Positions 61,827 to 64,000 of a stretch of 64,000 nucleotides of DNA are shown in pieces. This DNA comes from Flavobacterium petrolei (GTDB lineage Bacteria > Bacteroidota > Bacteroidia > Flavobacteriales > Flavobacteriaceae), in assembly GCF_003314435.2 (NCBI RefSeq), contig NZ_QNVY02000001.1, positions 248,001 through 312,000 of the forward strand, in the 5' to 3' direction. Position numbers and translations under genes: made by a program. The notes below the pieces were generated by a model. It saw only the letters and a list, made by a program, of their open reading frames with translations. It searched no databases and had not been told where the DNA came from. Each line of letters opens with the position of its first letter. Position 1 is the first letter of the stretch.

Positions 61827-62171
61827 ATGAGCACATTTTCAATTTTTTTAGTTTTAATAACTATAGTTTGTTTTCTATTAATCGTAGTAATCATGGTTCA
61901 AAACCCTAAAGGTGGCGGATTATCATCTACAATAGGTGGTTCTCAAATGCTGGGTGGCGTACAAAAAACAACTGATTTTTTAGACAAAAGCACTTGGACA
62001 TTAGCAACTATATTAATTGCACTTATTTTACTTTCTAGCTTAAGCTTTACAGGAACATTAAGTGATACCGATTCAAAAATCATTGAAAACACAGGAAGTA
62101 CAGCGCCAGCCGCAAACACTCCAGTTGCACCAGCTCAAAACACACCTGCTGCCACAAATCCAGCACAATAA
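61827..62171 (+). CDS. secG: Preprotein translocase subunit SecG
   Basis: 114 residues. Two transmembrane helices, FSIFLVLITIVCFLLIVVIM and WTLATILIALILLSSLSF, separated by the conserved MVQNPKGGGLSSTIGGSQMLGGV. A C-terminal Ala/Pro/Thr-rich tail. Membrane partner of SecYE. Followed by a strong terminator. Confidence 0.95.
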   Translation: MSTFSIFLVLITIVCFLLIVVIMVQNPKGGGLSSTIGGSQMLGGVQKTTDFLDKSTWTLATILIALILLSSLSFTGTLSDTDSKIIENTGSTAPAANTPVAPAQNTPAATNPAQ

Positions 62172-62190
62172 ATTATTACAACATATTCTA

Positions 62191-62222
62191 AATGCCAGCC
62201 TGTCAAAGCTGGCATTTTTTAT
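62191..62222 (+). terminator. Terminator after secG
   Basis: AATGCCAGC and GCTGGCATT form a perfect 9-bp stem (loop CTGTCAAA) followed by TTTTTAT. Confidence 0.92.
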
Positions 62223-62248
62223 AAGAAATTATGTCAGTTTCAGTAGCA

Positions 62249-62264
62249 TGGCACAATTTCTGAA
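62249..62264 (+). promoter_or_regulatory. Sigma-54-like element ahead of groES
   Basis: TGGCACAATTTCTGAA fits the -24 half (TGGCAC) exactly and the -12 half (TTGC) weakly. It lies 43 bp upstream of the groES start codon at 62307. The -12 mismatch means this is a candidate only. An activator of the matching type is encoded 2 kb upstream. Confidence 0.4.
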
Positions 62265-62306
62265 ATCTTTATAGACGTTAAAATAAATATATAAAAATAT
62301 AAAATC

Positions 62307-62582
62307 ATGGCTTTAAACATTAAACCACTTTCAGACAGAGTTCTTATCGAACCCGTTGCAGCTGAAACAAAAACTGCTTCAGGGATTTTTATTCCAGATA
62401 CAGCAAAAGAAAAACCACAAAAAGGAACTGTTGTTGCTGTTGGAAACGGAACAAAAGAACATACAATGACTGTAAAAATTGGCGATTCTGTTCTTTACGG
62501 AAAATATGCTGGTACTGAATTAAAACTGGAAGGAAAAGATTATTTGATCATGCGTGAAGACGATATTTTAGCAATAATATAA
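62307..62582 (+). CDS. groES: Co-chaperonin GroES
   Basis: 91 residues: [20 protein letters not shown], the mobile loop [14 protein letters not shown], and [17 protein letters not shown]. Heptameric lid of the GroEL folding chamber. Immediately upstream of groEL, with which it forms the usual operon. Confidence 0.98.
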   Translation: MALNIKPLSDRVLIEPVAAETKTASGIFIPDTAKEKPQKGTVVAVGNGTKEHTMTVKIGDSVLYGKYAGTELKLEGKDYLIMREDDILAII

Positions 62583-62583
62583 T

Positions 62584-64000
<1,417 letters not shown>

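Overview
The window reads as about 64 kb of chromosome from a Flavobacterium-like member of the Bacteroidota. Evidence for this is the low G+C content, the complete gliding/type IX secretion core gldK-gldL-gldM-gldN (48.8-53.5 kb), a secreted protein with a type IX sorting tail (9-10.8 kb), many short SusD-era-style lipoprotein signals (SCS/SC near residue 20), and repeated Bacteroidota-type promoters (TTG, 19-21 nt, TAnnTTTG) with little sign of Shine-Dalgarno pairing. There is no rRNA, no CRISPR array, no insertion sequence and no prophage. Most genes are housekeeping genes, with a few accessory insertions.

Layout. 0-3.1 kb (minus strand): a copper-type cluster consisting of a small Cys/His membrane protein, an MbnP-like lipoprotein, a di-heme MbnH/MauG-like peroxidase and an outer-membrane barrel protein that runs off the left edge. 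3.2-11.5 kb: a nitronate-monooxygenase-like protein, a Spy-like periplasmic protein, hemL, a glucosaminidase-LysM lipoprotein, a PLP desulfhydrase/deaminase, a type IX secretion substrate and a very small HExxH protein. 11.6-16.2 kb (plus): DUF5522, urocanate hydratase, a DUF4136 lipoprotein, a truncated haemoglobin and a phytase-esterase-like lipoprotein. 16.3-18.4 kb: an AT-rich accessory patch with a RelE/ParE toxin-antitoxin pair and a HEPN protein resembling ApeA. 18.6-30.6 kb: phenylalanine hydroxylase, DUF4230, GSCFA, alaS, an M23 peptidase, MerR, and lemA with two TPM-domain genes.

30.8-35 kb: an Rrf2 regulator, a previously unlisted 34-codon leader peptide ending in Met-Met-Cys-Met-Cys, a TonB-dependent receptor and a DUF2490 protein. 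I read this as a sulfur-responsive uptake unit. 35.1-40.2 kb: SDR, der, era, two identical initiator tRNAs in tandem and a decayed gene. 40.3-47.7 kb: an LRR protein, DUF1761, pterin-carbinolamine dehydratase (the recycling partner of the hydroxylase 23 kb away), a GNAT protein, a divergent diacylglycerol kinase / APP1 phosphatase pair, an ABC-F ATPase and DUF983. 47.7-57.3 kb (minus): an FAD oxidoreductase, gldN-M-L-K, an arginase-fold protein that has lost metal ligands, and topA. 57.5-64 kb (plus): miaB, an orphan sigma-54 activator, lptE, a TPR-like protein, secG, groES and groEL (cut by the right edge).

The strongest signals not explained by ordinary genes are: (1) a dispersed family of intergenic hairpin elements with conserved ends and a variable self-complementary core, in four copies (547-693, 18432-18583, 25765-25906, and 38236-38321 reversed); (2) the Met/Cys leader peptide between Rrf2 and the receptor; (3) degenerate 7-bp tandem repeats directly upstream of start codons; (4) the HEPN/toxin-antitoxin patch; and (5) a sigma-54-like element ahead of groES, 2 kb from the activator. 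All coordinates were read by eye and no database search was possible.
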